Shown: piece after piece, positions 1-10,370 of the stretch | Layout: each line of letters begins with the position of its first letter | Numbering within the stretch: position 1 is the first letter of the stretch | Source: Lyophyllum atratum | Lineage: Eukaryota; Basidiomycota; Agaricomycetes; Agaricales; Lyophyllaceae | Assembly (NCBI GenBank): GCA_014905825.1 | Contig: JACGCN010000026.1 | Coordinates: 1-64,000 of the forward strand | Length of the DNA: 64,000 nucleotides | Direction: 5' to 3' | Translations under genes and position numbers: made by a program | The notes under the pieces: generated by a model | Database searches by the model: none | What the model was told of the DNA's origin: nothing | The model's input: only the letters and a program-made list of their open reading frames with translations

Positions 1-279
1 AAGCGCAGTCGACCAATGACCGACAACGTTCCCGAGCTGCTGGAGGAATATCGTCGCCACAAGGCCTCCACGACTTTGGCGGGCGACCTTTCCGACCACG
101 AGGTGTTCGCCGACGAGGACGTTCCCGAGAACGAGCTGTTCTCCGAGGAAGAGGTGTTCCCAGAGGTGGACTGTGCCGAGAACGAGTTGTTCCCGGACGA
201 CGTGGACACGTCCGGGTGGATGGATCCTCTCGTACTGTTTCCCTCGGAGGACGGTGGGGACATGAGCGTCGACGTCTAG
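1..279 (+). CDS. 3' part of acidic 'NELFSE' repeat protein gene (copy 1, cut by window edge)
   Basis: The reading frame is open from base 1 (codons Lys-Arg-Ser-Arg-Pro before the Met at 16), so the gene enters from outside the window and Met16 is probably not the start. The 92 visible residues match the C-terminal part of the gene at 41481-42229: both have KRxRxMTDxVPELL, then a very acidic tail with repeated NELFSE-type motifs, and both end about 200 bp before a small coiled-coil gene. Product and role are unknown. The acidic, repeat-bearing tail would suit an activation or protein-binding region, but that is inference only. The duplicated gene order (this gene, then the coiled-coil gene) is the best evidence that both are real genes. 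Confidence 0.7.
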   Translation, partial: KRSRPMTDNVPELLEEYRRHKASTTLAGDLSDHEVFADEDVPENELFSEEEVFPEVDCAENELFPDDVDTSGWMDPLVLFPSEDGGDMSVDV

Positions 280-456
280 GCACTATACCCCAGTAGCACT
301 TTGTAGTTTGCGCGCTCCCACTATGCACGTTTGTGTTCCTCGGCCGAAACACCTGGGCCATCAGAAAGCTTAGTCATGGTACAACCCAAAATAAAAACAG
401 GGAGCGAAATTTTGTTTCACTCCATCTTCCTGCTTCACCACCACATGCAGTCTGCC

Positions 457-1141
457 ATGGTCACCTCGCATCCAGAAACTGGGATCGCGTCCGATGAGCG
501 CGATGCGGAGGTGAGTCTCGACGTGTGCGGGACAAGTGTCGTCGCTGACACCCCCTGACCCAGGTTTCCGACGTCGCCCGAGCCATGGGCGACGGACAGG
601 TGGTCGACCCCGTCTCACCGTCGCCAGACCGAGGGCGAGAACTCAAGAGGGGACAGGCTTCCCAAGCACGTACGACCTTGCACTCTTTCCGCACCCGTTT
701 GTGGCTGACGCGCTTTGCTGGCCAGCCACCGACGCCAATCCTGCACCAGCCAAACGGCCTCGTCGCGACCGCGACGAAAGGGTCACCGCGTCGCCTCACC
801 AGCCCGATGAGAACACCGCGCCCGCCGCCGCGCTCCGCACCGTGGACACCAACACTTCTGCCAGTAGCCCCTCGCGCACGCCGGTTTTTAGGATCCGCAT
901 GCGACTCAGTAAGTTGCCCCTCCCCTCATACCCTGCGCTTCGCCTGGGAGCTGATCGTCCTCCAGCCCACGAGCAGAACGATATACTCCACGAACTTAGA
1001 ACACAGATGGGAACCCTGCGACGGGAGGTGGAGGCCCTTGAATTCGTGGTAGAAAATCTACAAAACCGAGTGGAAAACGTCGAACACCAGGTGGTGTACA
1101 CCCGAGAGCGAGTGTATGATCTCGAGGACGGGATGCCATAG
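457..1141 (+). CDS. Small coiled-coil protein, copy 1 (4 exons, 172 aa)
   Basis: Model: exons 457-510, 564-669, 726-908 and 966-1141, with introns of 53, 55-57 bp, GTGAGT/GTACGA/GTAAGT donors and CAG or CCAG acceptors. All phases close and no internal stop remains. The first half is polar, with a KRPRRDRDE basic patch that could be a nuclear signal. The last exon is a heptad-rich coiled coil (about residues 118-172) rich in Glu, Val and Leu. Exon structure is shared with the copy at 42437-43237, including the GTACGAT second donor, and with the ruin at 1300-2140. Function is unknown. Its constant position downstream of the acidic NELFSE gene suggests the two may act together, which is inference. 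Confidence 0.72.
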
Positions 1142-1299
1142 TGCCATTATGATACACAAAACAAGTCGATTTCTTGCGTTAGTGTTTTGTAGTGCCTGCA
1201 TACACATTGAGCGCGTGAGCCCTCTACAAGAGAACGAAAGCGATGTCGACGAGCGATGACGTCAGGCGGGGGGAGATACCCGCGGGAAAGGAGCGACCT

Positions 1300-2140
1300 A
1301 AAACCTTAGTCATACAAATATCCCGAGTGAAATTTTCCTTTCGCCCACCATGACCACTGTGCCTCCAGCAACACGGACTCCCTGCCACGATCTTGAGCTG
1401 CCTGCGAGGACGACCATGGACTTCAAGGTCAGTCAAGATCCGTGGCCCCAGCGCTCTCACTGAAGGCCGCGCTGCCCAGAGCCCTGATGGCGCCAATGCG
1501 CTGCAATCAACGCGCGATGAAGATGCGCCGCTAATGTGCGTCCACCCGGTCTCCAACATCCATGGTGGCAGATGTTCGCCGAAAGGAGTGCTCAAGAGGG
1601 GACACCCTTCAGCTGCTGGTACGATCCTGAGAAATCTCACTACCACTCACTCGCTGACGCACCGCACTGAGTAGCGGCCGACGCCAATCCTGCACCCACC
1701 AAACGCGATCGTCGCGACGGGAGCGACACGGAGTCCGCGTCGCCTAACCCGGGTGATGAGAGCAACTTAACCGCCCCGGCAGTCCACGCGCAACACACGA
1801 ACGTGGGGGCCGCCGCGAACAACGTCTTGAGGCGACAGCCGTCCATGGGACGTATTGCGGTTAGCATTCGGTCCCAACTCAGTAAGTCCCCCCTGATCAC
1901 GCCCACTCCCGCCTTACCCCCAGTGTTCCCCAGCTCAAGAACAGCACCATATCGTTGGGGACCTCCAACGCGAGTTTGAGTGCCTGCGAGAGGACATCGA
2001 TGCCCTCAGAACCGACGTCGAAACTCTGAAACACCAGCGTAGTACAGGTGTCGACCGTTCGCCTCACCCGGTGTGAAACGCTCCCGGTCGCACACTGGGG
2101 AGCAATGGCGGCAGTGAGGGTACACCATGGACTCTTAGCG
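1300..2140 (+). pseudogene. Decayed third copy of the small coiled-coil gene
   Basis: Pieces align in order with the gene at 457-1141. The region around 1325-1350 resembles the exon 1 leader. The GTACGAT donor is at about 1620, followed by the GACGCCAATCCTGCACC acceptor exon near 1680. A GTAAGTCC donor lies near 1882, and a coiled-coil exon start (CTCAAGAACAGCACC) near 1932. The frames do not join: the exon around 1480-1600 has a different frame, and the coiled-coil exon breaks into stops after about 2050. This is read as a duplication remnant lying between the intact copy and the satellite array. Confidence 0.55.
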
Positions 2141-2189
2141 GTTACGGTTGCTCTCACAAATGATGAATATGGACTCCATTGACATTGGC

Positions 2190-3850
2190 GACCACGACGA
2201 CAGCAGGCAGTCCAAAACGCGCAGCGCCGGGGGTGCAGAGCGAGGCGACAATGCGTGGGTGAAAAGAGCGATCAAAATGCCAAATGACCCATACGGCTGA
2301 CTAAGCAAAACAGGCGAAAATGCATGGGTGAAAAGAGCGATCAAAATGCCAAATGACCCATACGGCTGACTAAGCAAAACAGGCGAAAATGCATGGGTGA
2401 GAAGAGCGATCAAAATGCCAAATGACCCATACGGCTGACTAAGCAAAACAGGCGAAAATGCATGGGTGAAAAGAGCGATCAAAATGCCATATGACCCATA
2501 CGGCTGAATAAGCAAAACCGCCTGCCCCCCGCCAAACCACTGCTGCAAAAAGCGAAAATGGGTGATGTAATGGACTGCTACCAATTACCGTTGCACTCAG
2601 AGATAATGAATATCGACTCCACTGACGGTGGCGACGCCGACCACAGCAGGCAGTCCAAAATGCGCAGCGCCGGGGGTGCAGAGCGAGGCGACAATGCGTG
2701 GGTGAAAAGAGCGATCAAAATGCCAAATGACCCATACGGCTCACCAAGCAAAACCGCGGTGCAGAGCGCAGGCAGGCGAAAATGTGTGGGTGAAAAGAGC
2801 GATCAAAATGCCAAATGACCCATACGGCTGACTAAGCAAAACAGGCGAAAATGCATGGGTGAAAAGAGCGATCAAAATGCCAAATGACCCATACGGCTGA
2901 ATAAGCAAAACCGCCTGGCCCCCACGCGTTTGTATGACGCGCACACGCCTGTTTCTGACTCTATTCTATTTGCAGCTGCACGGGGAATTCTGAGGCGATG
3001 CCACCTTTAACATGGACACATGGTATAATGGTTATCACGCACGCTTTGTCTGCGACTTAGCGGGCGGTCCCCGGTTCAATTCCCGGGTGTGTCTTGGGTG
3101 TCTCGTTGATTTTTTTGTCCCAGAATGTATGCATCCTGCTCGTTCGTCTTCCAGCTCATCATGAAGAGCAAGGAGAGGGGGAATCGTGGCGGGGGTGCAG
3201 AGCGAGGCGACAATGCGTGGGTGAAAAGAGCGATCAAAATGCCAAATGACCCATACGGCTGAATAAGCAAAACAGGCGAAAATGAAAAGAGCGATCAAAA
3301 TGCCAAATGACCCATACGGCTGAATAAGCAAAACCGCCTGCCCCCCGCCAAACCACTGCTGCAAAAAGCGAAAATGGGTGATGTAATGGACTGCTACCAA
3401 TTACCGTTGCACTCAGAGATAATGAATATCGACTCCACTGACGGTGGCGACGCCGACCACAGCAGGCAGTCCAAAATGCGCAGCGCCGGGGGTGCAAAGC
3501 AAGGCGACAATGCGTGGGTGAAAAGAGCGATCAAAATGCCAAATGACCCATACGGCTGAATAAGCAAAACAGGCGAAAATGAAAAGAGCGATCAAAATGC
3601 CAAATGACCCATACGGCTGAATAAGCAAAACAGGCGAAAATGAAAAGAGCGATCAAAATGCCAAATGACCCATACGGCTGAATACGCAAAACCGCCTGCC
3701 CTCCGCCAAACCACTGCTGCAAAAAGCGAAAATGGGTGATGTAATGGACTGCTACCAATTACCGTTGCACTCAGAGATAATGAATATCGACTCCACTGAC
3801 GGTGGCGACACCGACGACGCACCGCTAACACATACAGCGCAAGTGCGGGG
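2190..3850. repeat. Satellite array, 69-bp short units within longer units
   Basis: A core containing GATCAAAATGCCAAATGACC recurs about every 69 bp at 2266, 2335, 2404 and 2473, and again near 2712, 2798, 2868, 3230, 3290, 3528, 3588 and 3650. Longer blocks (about 200 bp, starting CCGCCTGCCCCCCGCC) recur at about 2519, 3330, 3690 and 4638. The short ORFs seen on the minus strand here all spell the same repeated peptide and are translation of the satellite, not genes. A diverged version of the same monomer forms the array at 47.8-49.1 kb. Confidence 0.85.
3015..3094 (+). tRNA. tRNA-like sequence (copy 1), probably degenerate
   Basis: A 7-bp acceptor can form between GACACAT (3015-3021) and GTGTGTC (3087-3093). 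The A-box-like TGGTATAATGG and B-box GGTTCAATTCC are both present, so an internal Pol III promoter is plausible. The unit is about 79 nt, longer than a normal tRNA, with roughly 8-12 extra bases around the anticodon arm that could be a short intron. The anticodon stem has mismatches, so no anticodon is assigned. Two close relatives lie on the minus strand at 10291-10370 and 11187-11266, and a 3' half at about 62909-62940. All four sit inside or beside subtelomeric satellites, so a tRNA-derived repeat is as likely as a working tRNA. Confidence 0.45.
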
Positions 3851-4260
3851 TTTCCATTGACACACGAAAATGAAAAATACAAAGATTGAAAAAAAAATGG
3901 TCATGGCGGCAACACATACATCAACGGACGTCCCTTTCCTGGCCTGCGCGGTGTGACCTTTGACACTTGAAAATGAAAAAAATTACTAAAAGTGGTCACT
4001 AACCCTAAAGTGGTCGTCGCCGAGGACAATGGCGGCGGGGACTGCACTCACAACGGCAAACACCTCACAAGGACCGACCACTCGTGCGGGACCGGGGTCA
4101 CCTGCTGGACGCTGGAAAATGAGAGAAAACAAACCAAAAATCGTGGCCGCCGCCGGCGACTACGGGGGCGACGGACCAGGCGACGGGTATAACATTCGCA
4201 GAGGCGGCGACCGCACCTTATACACGTCGGATGGAAAAAGACGGGGCTTGCGATTTCCAA

Positions 4261-4452
4261 TTTAGACGAAAGATTCGCACGGAGGTCGTCGCCATAAAGA
4301 ACGACGTCTAGCGGGCTCATTTCTTCGCGGTTCCCCGCGGTGCAAGCGGAACCGCAGACGGTTCCCCCTCCCCGAGGCCGTGGAGGGTGCACCGCTGCGC
4401 GGTGCGGTGGGTGCTTCCCTGTGCGGCACAGGGAAGGAAGAATATGGATAGG
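4261..4452 (+). repeat. 192-nt GC-rich structured block, copy a
   Basis: The block starts TTTAGACGAAAG and ends ATATGGATAGG. It contains strong inverted repeats: GCGGTTCC with GGAACCGC, CACCGC with GCGGTG, and TCCCTGTGC with GCACAGGGA. Homology with the copies at 5209-5400 and 49719-49910 stops at the same base on the right. Here the block is followed directly by a satellite monomer. Confidence 0.75.
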
Positions 4453-5208
4453 CGAAAATGAAAAGAGCGATCAAAATGCCAAATGACCCATACGGCTGAC
4501 TAAGCAAAACAGGCGAAAATGCATGGGTGAAAAGAGCGATCAAAATGCCAAATGACCCATACGGCTGAATAAGCAAAACAGGCGAAAATGAAAAGAGCGA
4601 TCAAAATGCCAAATGACCCATACGGCTGAATAAGCAAAACCGCCTGCCCCCCGCCAAACCACTGCTGCAAAAAGCGAAAATGGGTGATGTAATGGACTGC
4701 TACCAATTACCGTTGCACTCAGAGATAATGAATATCGACTCCACTGACGGTGGCGACACCGACGACGCACCGCTAACACATACACTGCAAGCGCGGGGTT
4801 TCCATTGACACGCGAAAATGAAAAATACAAAGATTGAAAAAAAAATGGTCATGGCGGCAACACATACATCAACGGACGTCCCTTTCCTGGCCTGCGCGGT
4901 GTGACCTTTGACACTTGAAAATGAAAAAAATTACTAAAAGTGGTCACTAACCCTAAAGTGGTCGTCGCCGAGGACAATGGCGGCGGGGACTGCACTCACA
5001 ACGGCAAACACCTCACAAGGACCGACCACTCGTGCGGGACCGGGGTCACCTGCTGGACGCTGGAAAATGAGAGAAAACAAACCAAAAATCGTGGCCGCCG
5101 CCGGCGACTACGGGGGCGACGGACCAGGCGACGGGTATAACATTCGCAGAGGCGGCGACCGCACCTTATACACCTCGGATGGAAAAAGACGGGGCTTGCG
5201 ATTTCCAA

Positions 5209-5400
5209 TTTAGACGAAAGATTCGCACGGAGGTCGTCGCCATAAAGAACGACGTCTAGCGGGCTCATTTCTTCGCGGTTCCCCGCGGTGCAAGCGGAAC
5301 CGCAGACGGTTCCCCCTCCCCGAGGCCGTGGAGGGTGCACCGCTGCGCGGTGCGGTGGGTGCTTCCCTGTGCGGCACAGGGAAGGAAGAATATGGATAGG
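5209..5400 (+). promoter_or_regulatory. 192-nt GC-rich structured block, copy b (leader of the retroelement ORF)
   Basis: This copy has the same hairpins as 4261-4452. The first in-frame ATG of the reverse-transcriptase gene lies inside its last nine bases (5392). In this context the block forms the immediate 5' leader of the Penelope-like ORF, so three stable hairpins sit within 130 nt of the start codon. It may be a structured 5' UTR, a processing site or an internal promoter, and the sequence alone cannot separate these. Confidence 0.55.
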
Positions 5401-8400
5401 TCTCCGCTCGGGAGTCTCGTTGGTACCCTCTTTCAGGGGGCCAATACGGTCGAGTCCGTCATCTCCGTAATCCCCGCGGATTACAGAGATTGCTTCAAGG
5501 ATCCCCTTCGGGAGATCCAAGCGACTACACATCGTATGTTCGCTTGCCGTACACTTGTCGCCAAGTGGACGGCTCTGAAGCAAACTGGGAATCTTCCCCC
5601 GCAATTCCGGTCCTTAAAACCGACCGAAGTCCAATTCACAAAGGACTTCATCTCTGACGAGCGCGCCCACGCCTTTTTGGAAGGCGCCCGTCTTGCTCAC
5701 GCCACATACGTGCAGCAATCCTTCGACACGGCCCTCGACGTGAAGAAGGTAGAGTTGGAACATTTGCGTTCGCTACTTGCTCCCAAGCATATGGCGACAT
5801 GCCTGCTCACTCCCGTCAAGGTTAGAGGAGCTGAGATTGATGAGCGTTCACTCCGCCCCGTCTACGTCACCACAGACGACGGCGAACTCATCCTCCAAGG
5901 CATGGAGAAGAACCCCCTCGTCCAAAAGGAATTTAAACACCTTTGCGAGGACCTCGCTGTCATTGCCCTCCGTACCACGAACATCATCGAGGCGGAGGAA
6001 AACGCCAAAGCCAACAAGCTGAAGCGTAAGCAAGACATCAAGGAAGCTGTCGATGTGGAGATGGGCGATGATGCCCCCTCCAACTCCAAGTCCATCGCCC
6101 AGATGGTGGAGTCAGCAGTCGCTGCCGCCCTGAAGAAACCCTCGGCTTCTTCTTCAAAGGCGCTTCCTAAAGTAAGTCTTCGTCAACATCGCTATGATAG
6201 ACGTCGTACTAACCCCTTCTCGCTAGAACCTCAAGTTCAAGAAGCCCGAGAAGAAATTCTCCCTTTCCAAACCAGGCAAGAAGACGAAGAATCCCAATCT
6301 TCCGATCAAACCCTGGACGAAGAAGTCGGATGGGAGGAAGTCGGAGAAGAAAACTCCGGCAGGGAAGGACAAGGGCAAGGGGAAAGCGAGAGCTTGACCA
6401 TTTTTCGGTGGGACTCCCCTTCTACATACCCTGATAGTTTGCTGACTATCTCATACCCCGCAGCAGTAAAATATGTTTTAGATCGCGTACCAGTGTCTGT
6501 GCGGCTTGCGGCCGCTTATAAAAATATTATTCATCGCTCTCCTGGTGTGAACCTCCCTAAGTACATCGAATATGATCTAAGTGTCGGACAAAAATTTATG
6601 TTCCGAACCAAGCGTAATAACCAGTTAATTAAGGACGCTTGGGATGATTTCGAAAGGCGCATGAGATGGCGCCTGTTTTTCGCATTTAATAATGACGATA
6701 ACTCTCTCTTCGACCCAGACTTCGAAGTGGAAAAACCTTATAAAAAGGCTCCACCGAAGCTACCCGTCTATCTCGAATACGGTCTCCGACAAGGTCGGCG
6801 CTTTGTTATTGATACAATCGCCAAAATACCGTCAGAGGAAGATAAGGACATCTATAAATCGCTCAGTCCCAATCAAAATCGTATACGAGAATATCTTGTT
6901 AGTAACAAATACGTCGTTACCAATACAGATAAAAACCTTGGTATTGCGGTGTCAGAGCAGACCTGGTTAGAAGAGAAATGCCTAGAATTACTATCGGATA
7001 TCAATAATTACGAACCGATACACACGTTAACCAAAAATTCAATTCTTCTGGCACAATGTGCTAACATGGAACGGATATCTGCTAAATCTACATCCCTTCC
7101 CGGAAAACAACTCCCGGTTTTCTTCACGTCCAAAATACCCTTGGATTGGAGTAATAAAAACCCGAGCGAGTTTGAGTTGCCGCACTTTTACGGAATACCT
7201 AAAATACATAAGTTTCCAGTAAAAATGCGTCCTATTATTCCATGCCACTCGGCTATACAAAATCCGGCTGCAAAGTATGTTAGCAAAAGACTTAAACCGA
7301 TAGTTAAATCGGCGCCCACCGTTATTCACGGCACCAAAGACTTGGCGATAAAATTAAGCAAACTTAAGTTAAAACCCGGAAAGAAATTCTATATTGTCAC
7401 CGGCGACGTAGTAGCATTCTACCCAAACATCAATCTAGACCTTTGTCTATCGATTGTTGGGGACATGTACTTACAACACGTGGGAGGATTTTCCCATACG
7501 CCTACGACCGCCGACATTAGTAACCTTTCCCCGGATATTCTAGTAGAATTAGAAATATTCCAAATGTGTTTAATACAAGGCAATAATAACTTAATTACGC
7601 AATATAAAGATAAAACGTACAAACAGATACGGGGACTCGCTATGGGAGTTGCCGATAGTCCAGACCTAGCAAATCTCTACGGCTGGTACTTTGAATCAAA
7701 GTGCGGCATCTTGGATAACCCGAACGTTCCTTTTTACGGTCGGTATATAGACGATTGCGCGGCAATTGTGTACGCAAACTCTGAAACAGAGGCCTTGCGA
7801 CATTTAGAAGCCGTCCAATTCGCCGATTGCGTCATCGAATGGCAGGCATCCGAATCACATCAAGCGTTCCTTGATATGACGTTGTACCGTGATGAACACG
7901 GGTCGTTACAACACATGCCGTTTCGGAAGGCCGGTTCGCATCAAGAAAGAATCCCTTGGCATAGTGCCCATCCATTGACCGTCAAACGTGGGACGTTCAT
8001 AGGCGAAATGTCACGGTTAGCAACGCTAAGTAGTACCCCTCGGACCTACTTGGATGCAATTGAAGCCCTTACGGCGCTTTACATTGTGCGCGGCTACCCG
8101 GAAGCGTTAGTTAGAAACTGGCGAAAGAGTAACATGCAAGAACGATGGGCTAAACGCCTCAATGAATCTCGGCCTGCGCCGGAAGGAGTTCTTGTTCTTA
8201 AGTCGGAGTTTAACACCGCATGGGATTACTTTAATGCTAAAGCATTAGGAGATACAGTATTAGGATACTGGCGCGAGTGGATTAACCGCGCCGTAGATGG
8301 CCGTTTCGATGCCGGCCACTACCAAAATTGGGGTGATTTCGTTGGTGATGTCGATGCCGACCCGGAACTCTGTTCCAAGGTCGTTGTATCCGGCACCCCT

Positions 8401-8664
8401 GTTCTCATGCCCGATATTACTAAATTAGATATTCTAAATCGTAGAGTCTTGGTCGCGCAACGTCGCACCAAAAATCTCTTTGACCTTACAGGTCTTTGGA
8501 AAAAGACTGTACTCTCCGCGATGGAGCGCGAAGTTTCAGATCCAATGAATCAGAAAGAAGACACTCCCGATCCCGACGCAATGGATGTCGAATCGGACTC
8601 TTCGGATGAAGATCCTTGGGTGCGCGCTTGGAATGTCGATCATGGTTTCCAGGCTGCTCGGTAA
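5392..8664 (+). CDS. Penelope-like (Coprina/Athena-type) reverse transcriptase, no GIY-YIG domain
   Basis: The reverse-transcriptase core is clear: GIPKIHK and MRPIIPC, then GDVVAFYPNI (first catalytic Asp), GLAMGVADSPDLANLYG, YGRYIDDCAAIV (the two catalytic Asp of motif C) and a thumb ending RGYPEALVRNW. No GIY-YIG endonuclease follows; the C-terminal tail has LNRRVLVAQRRTKNLFDL instead. Endonuclease-less Penelope elements of this kind (Athena, Coprina) attach to chromosome ends in other eukaryotes. Start chosen: ATG 5392. Two spliceosome-type introns fit: 6172-6226 (GTAAGT, ACTAAC branch, CTAG) and 6408-6463. Spliced, the N-terminal part gains a Lys-rich tail and rejoins the RT frame, interrupted only by a TGA at 6395. 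Unspliced, the frame is open to 8664 but reads the Lys-rich stretch out of frame. The copy may therefore be recently dead or depend on intron retention. Confidence 0.85.
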   Translation: MDRSPLGSLVGTLFQGANTVESVISVIPADYRDCFKDPLREIQATTHRMFACRTLVAKWTALKQTGNLPPQFRSLKPTEVQFTKDFISDERAHAFLEGARLAHATYVQQSFDTALDVKKVELEHLRSLLAPKHMATCLLTPVKVRGAEIDERSLRPVYVTTDDGELILQGMEKNPLVQKEFKHLCEDLAVIALRTTNIIEAEENAKANKLKRKQDIKEAVDVEMGDDAPSNSKSIAQMVESAVAAALKKPSASSSKALPKVSLRQHRYDRRRTNPFSLEPQVQEAREEILPFQTRQEDEESQSSDQTLDEEVGWEEVGEENSGREGQGQGESESLTIFRWDSPSTYPDSLLTISYPAAVKYVLDRVPVSVRLAAAYKNIIHRSPGVNLPKYIEYDLSVGQKFMFRTKRNNQLIKDAWDDFERRMRWRLFFAFNNDDNSLFDPDFEVEKPYKKAPPKLPVYLEYGLRQGRRFVIDTIAKIPSEEDKDIYKSLSPNQNRIREYLVSNKYVVTNTDKNLGIAVSEQTWLEEKCLELLSDINNYEPIHTLTKNSILLAQCANMERISAKSTSLPGKQLPVFFTSKIPLDWSNKNPSEFELPHFYGIPKIHKFPVKMRPIIPCHSAIQNPAAKYVSKRLKPIVKSAPTVIHGTKDLAIKLSKLKLKPGKKFYIVTGDVVAFYPNINLDLCLSIVGDMYLQHVGGFSHTPTTADISNLSPDILVELEIFQMCLIQGNNNLITQYKDKTYKQIRGLAMGVADSPDLANLYGWYFESKCGILDNPNVPFYGRYIDDCAAIVYANSETEALRHLEAVQFADCVIEWQASESHQAFLDMTLYRDEHGSLQHMPFRKAGSHQERIPWHSAHPLTVKRGTFIGEMSRLATLSSTPRTYLDAIEALTALYIVRGYPEALVRNWRKSNMQERWAKRLNESRPAPEGVLVLKSEFNTAWDYFNAKALGDTVLGYWREWINRAVDGRFDAGHYQNWGDFVGDVDADPELCSKVVVSGTPVLMPDITKLDILNRRVLVAQRRTKNLFDLTGLWKKTVLSAMEREVSDPMNQKEDTPDPDAMDVESDSSDEDPWVRAWNVDHGFQAAR

Positions 8665-9804
8665 TCCCGAGTACCCTTAGCCTCTGCCCTTCGGGGTACG
8701 TTACCCTGTGTGTGGATAATTGGCAGGCTGCCAGCCATTGCGGCCCAGCCCCCATCCAACTTAGCGCCTCGGCCTTCGTTGGGAGCCGGACTTTGTCCGG
8801 TACCAGCCCGTTAGGGCAGCCACAGTGGGCTCAGTTGAGACCGCATACGAAGTGCGGCTCGGTCGTATGCGGGGTTGTAACCCCGCTAAACGCTTCCTGC
8901 TTCTGGCTTTGCAAGTCGAAAACCGGTGTCCTTATGCCGGGGAATAGAATGTAACCCGGGTCACGTCGCGGCGAGAGCTCGGAGATACTCCCTTGTAACC
9001 AAAAAACCATCTTTGATCGTCCTCCCTCGCATCATGATTTAGCTACACGCTAAAGTACACATCGTACGTACTACGGTTTCTGCAGATTCATGCAGACGGT
9101 ACTAACCTACCGTGTCCAACTAGAAAGTGATTGTACCGGAACCAACCGGAACTAGTCGGAGAAAGGCGTAAAACCCTAATCCTAACCGTAAGTACATTCA
9201 AGTAATTGAAATACACAAGTCTAACCGACAGTATCCAACAGCTAACTCTAACGCTAACCTAACCAGTTAACCGCGTTAGAGGTAGGCGTTAGTGCAGGTA
9301 AGCAGTCCTTATTCAGATTCTACCAGAATTCACCTCAGAATGGAGTTGGGGTGGGACGTTGTTCATCGACGTTGAGACTGCTACAAGCGCTTACGCCTTC
9401 GGCGATACTTCGGATCTTTACATAATATCAGGTGACCTCGGACAGATGCCGGATCACCGGGTATTAGTCATGATGATTGAGTCATCGGCCGCCGAGCCGG
9501 CCCGCTTACGTAGCGGGCTTTATTAAGCGGCCCTGACATCAGTCAGCGTGTTTCACACGCCTGTCAAAGTCTGACTTTGGCGGTCCTGAGTAAAGATGGT
9601 TGCTACGCAACCTTGACAGTAACATGTGCCACCAGACAAAAAGTTTTTTGATGGTCAGCGTGTGAACCGATTGTTATCAGGACCTGAAGAGCATAAAAGC
9701 GAAACAGGTTTGGCATGGGAATCCCCCATAGCCTGTTGTCCTGTACGCAGCCCTCTTCATCAGAGAACCCCCACAACGACTTTCCAAGGTTGTTGTTCAT
9801 CCCA
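8665..9804 (+). other. Hairpin-rich 3' region of the Penelope-like element
   Basis: This is 1.1 kb without a convincing gene. It is packed with short hairpins, for example CCGGACTTTGTCCGG at about 8789, a GACCGCATACGA stem paired with TCGTATGCGG near 8839-8880, GGGGTTGTAACCCC near 8870, CCCGCTTACGTAGCGGG near 9500, and GTGTTTCACACG and AAGTCTGACTT near 9550-9575. Degenerate telomere-like words (AAACCCTAATCCTAACC at about 9165; CTAACNCTAACC runs at about 9240-9262) precede three perfect telomere repeats. It is best read as the element's 3' UTR, whose structure and CCCTAA end could help prime reverse transcription on a telomeric overhang (inference from the known Athena/Coprina model). Confidence 0.55.
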
Positions 9805-9822
9805 CCCTAACCCTAACCCTAA
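9805..9822 (+). repeat. Interstitial telomeric repeat, (CCCTAA)3
   Basis: Three perfect CCCTAA units lie between the 3' end of the Penelope-like element and the TCGCACC satellite. The C-rich strand on + means the chromosome end pointed left when this was a terminus. Confidence 0.9.
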
Positions 9823-10290
9823 CTCTCGCACCTGGTCTCAAACCTCCCCTCCTACCTAGTCTCGCATCTGCTCTCGCACTTGACATCGGACCTGGTTTCG
9901 CACCTCCCCTTGTACCTCTTGCACCTGCTGTCGCACCTCCCCCATCCGTCGCACCTGGGTTGTCCATCCTGGGTTACCCGTCGCACCTGGTTCCACACCT
10001 CACCTTGTACCATTCGCACCTCCCGTCGCACCTCCCCTCATCCGGCGCACCTCCTCTCTCACCTGGTCTCGCACCTGGGTTATCCGTCGCACCTGCTTTC
10101 GCACTTGGGTTTCCACTTTACACCTCAATTACGCTGAATGACGGTCCACATCACGTGACTTATTTACTTCCAAGAGCACGCAACTTTACCCCGTCGGCAT
10201 TCACGCGAAAATCACTAGAAACACGACGTTTTGAGAGAAAGGTGCAAAGAAAGATCACAATTATAAAACATTATGCCAAAGGATATGCAT

Positions 10291-10370
10291 GAGACACCCG
10301 GGGATTGAACCCGGGACCGCCAGCTGAGTCGCAGACAAAGCGTGCGTGATAACCAAGTATACCATGTGTC
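10291..10370 (-). tRNA. tRNA-like sequence, copy 2
   Basis: This is the minus-strand relative of 3015-3094. It has a perfect T-arm (CCGGG, loop TTCAATC, CCCGG), a B-box and an A-box-like D-arm. The acceptor has one mismatch (GACACAT against GTGTCTC). The anticodon region carries the same extra bases, so no identity is assigned. It sits inside a 240-bp insert in the TCGCACC array. Confidence 0.45.

Larger units (their letters stand above)
3580..5400 (+). repeat. Direct duplication (offset 948 bp) upstream of the retroelement
   Basis: About 870 bp at 3580-4452 recurs at 4528-5400 almost base for base, offset 948 bp. Each copy runs from satellite monomers through a unique stretch (with ACTAACCCTAAAGTGG at about 3998 and 4946) into the 192-nt structured block at its right end. 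In position it resembles the tandem 'pseudo-LTR' arrangement known for Penelope-like elements, but it could equally be a satellite higher-order repeat that the element joined. The small ORFs (66 and 78 aa) occur identically in both copies and have no recognisable domain. Confidence 0.8.

Noticed and set aside
2135..4830. Many minus-strand ORFs with a repeated peptide containing QPYGSFGILIALF
   Set aside because: The peptide repeats with the 69-bp monomer and appears in three frames; it is satellite translation.
5335..5391. Extension of the reverse-transcriptase ORF upstream to 5335
   Set aside because: It needs a non-ATG start inside the structured block, which is also present where no ORF follows; ATG 5392 is preferred.
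8000..8664. GIY-YIG endonuclease at the end of the Penelope-like protein
   Set aside because: No GIY or YIG motif or catalytic Arg/Glu arrangement is visible; the tail is the endonuclease-less type.
3880..9800. Hammerhead ribozyme in the retroelement leader or 3' region
   Set aside because: Looked for CTGATGA followed by a short stem and GAAA; the nearest words (for example ATGATGATTGAG at about 9469) lack the core.
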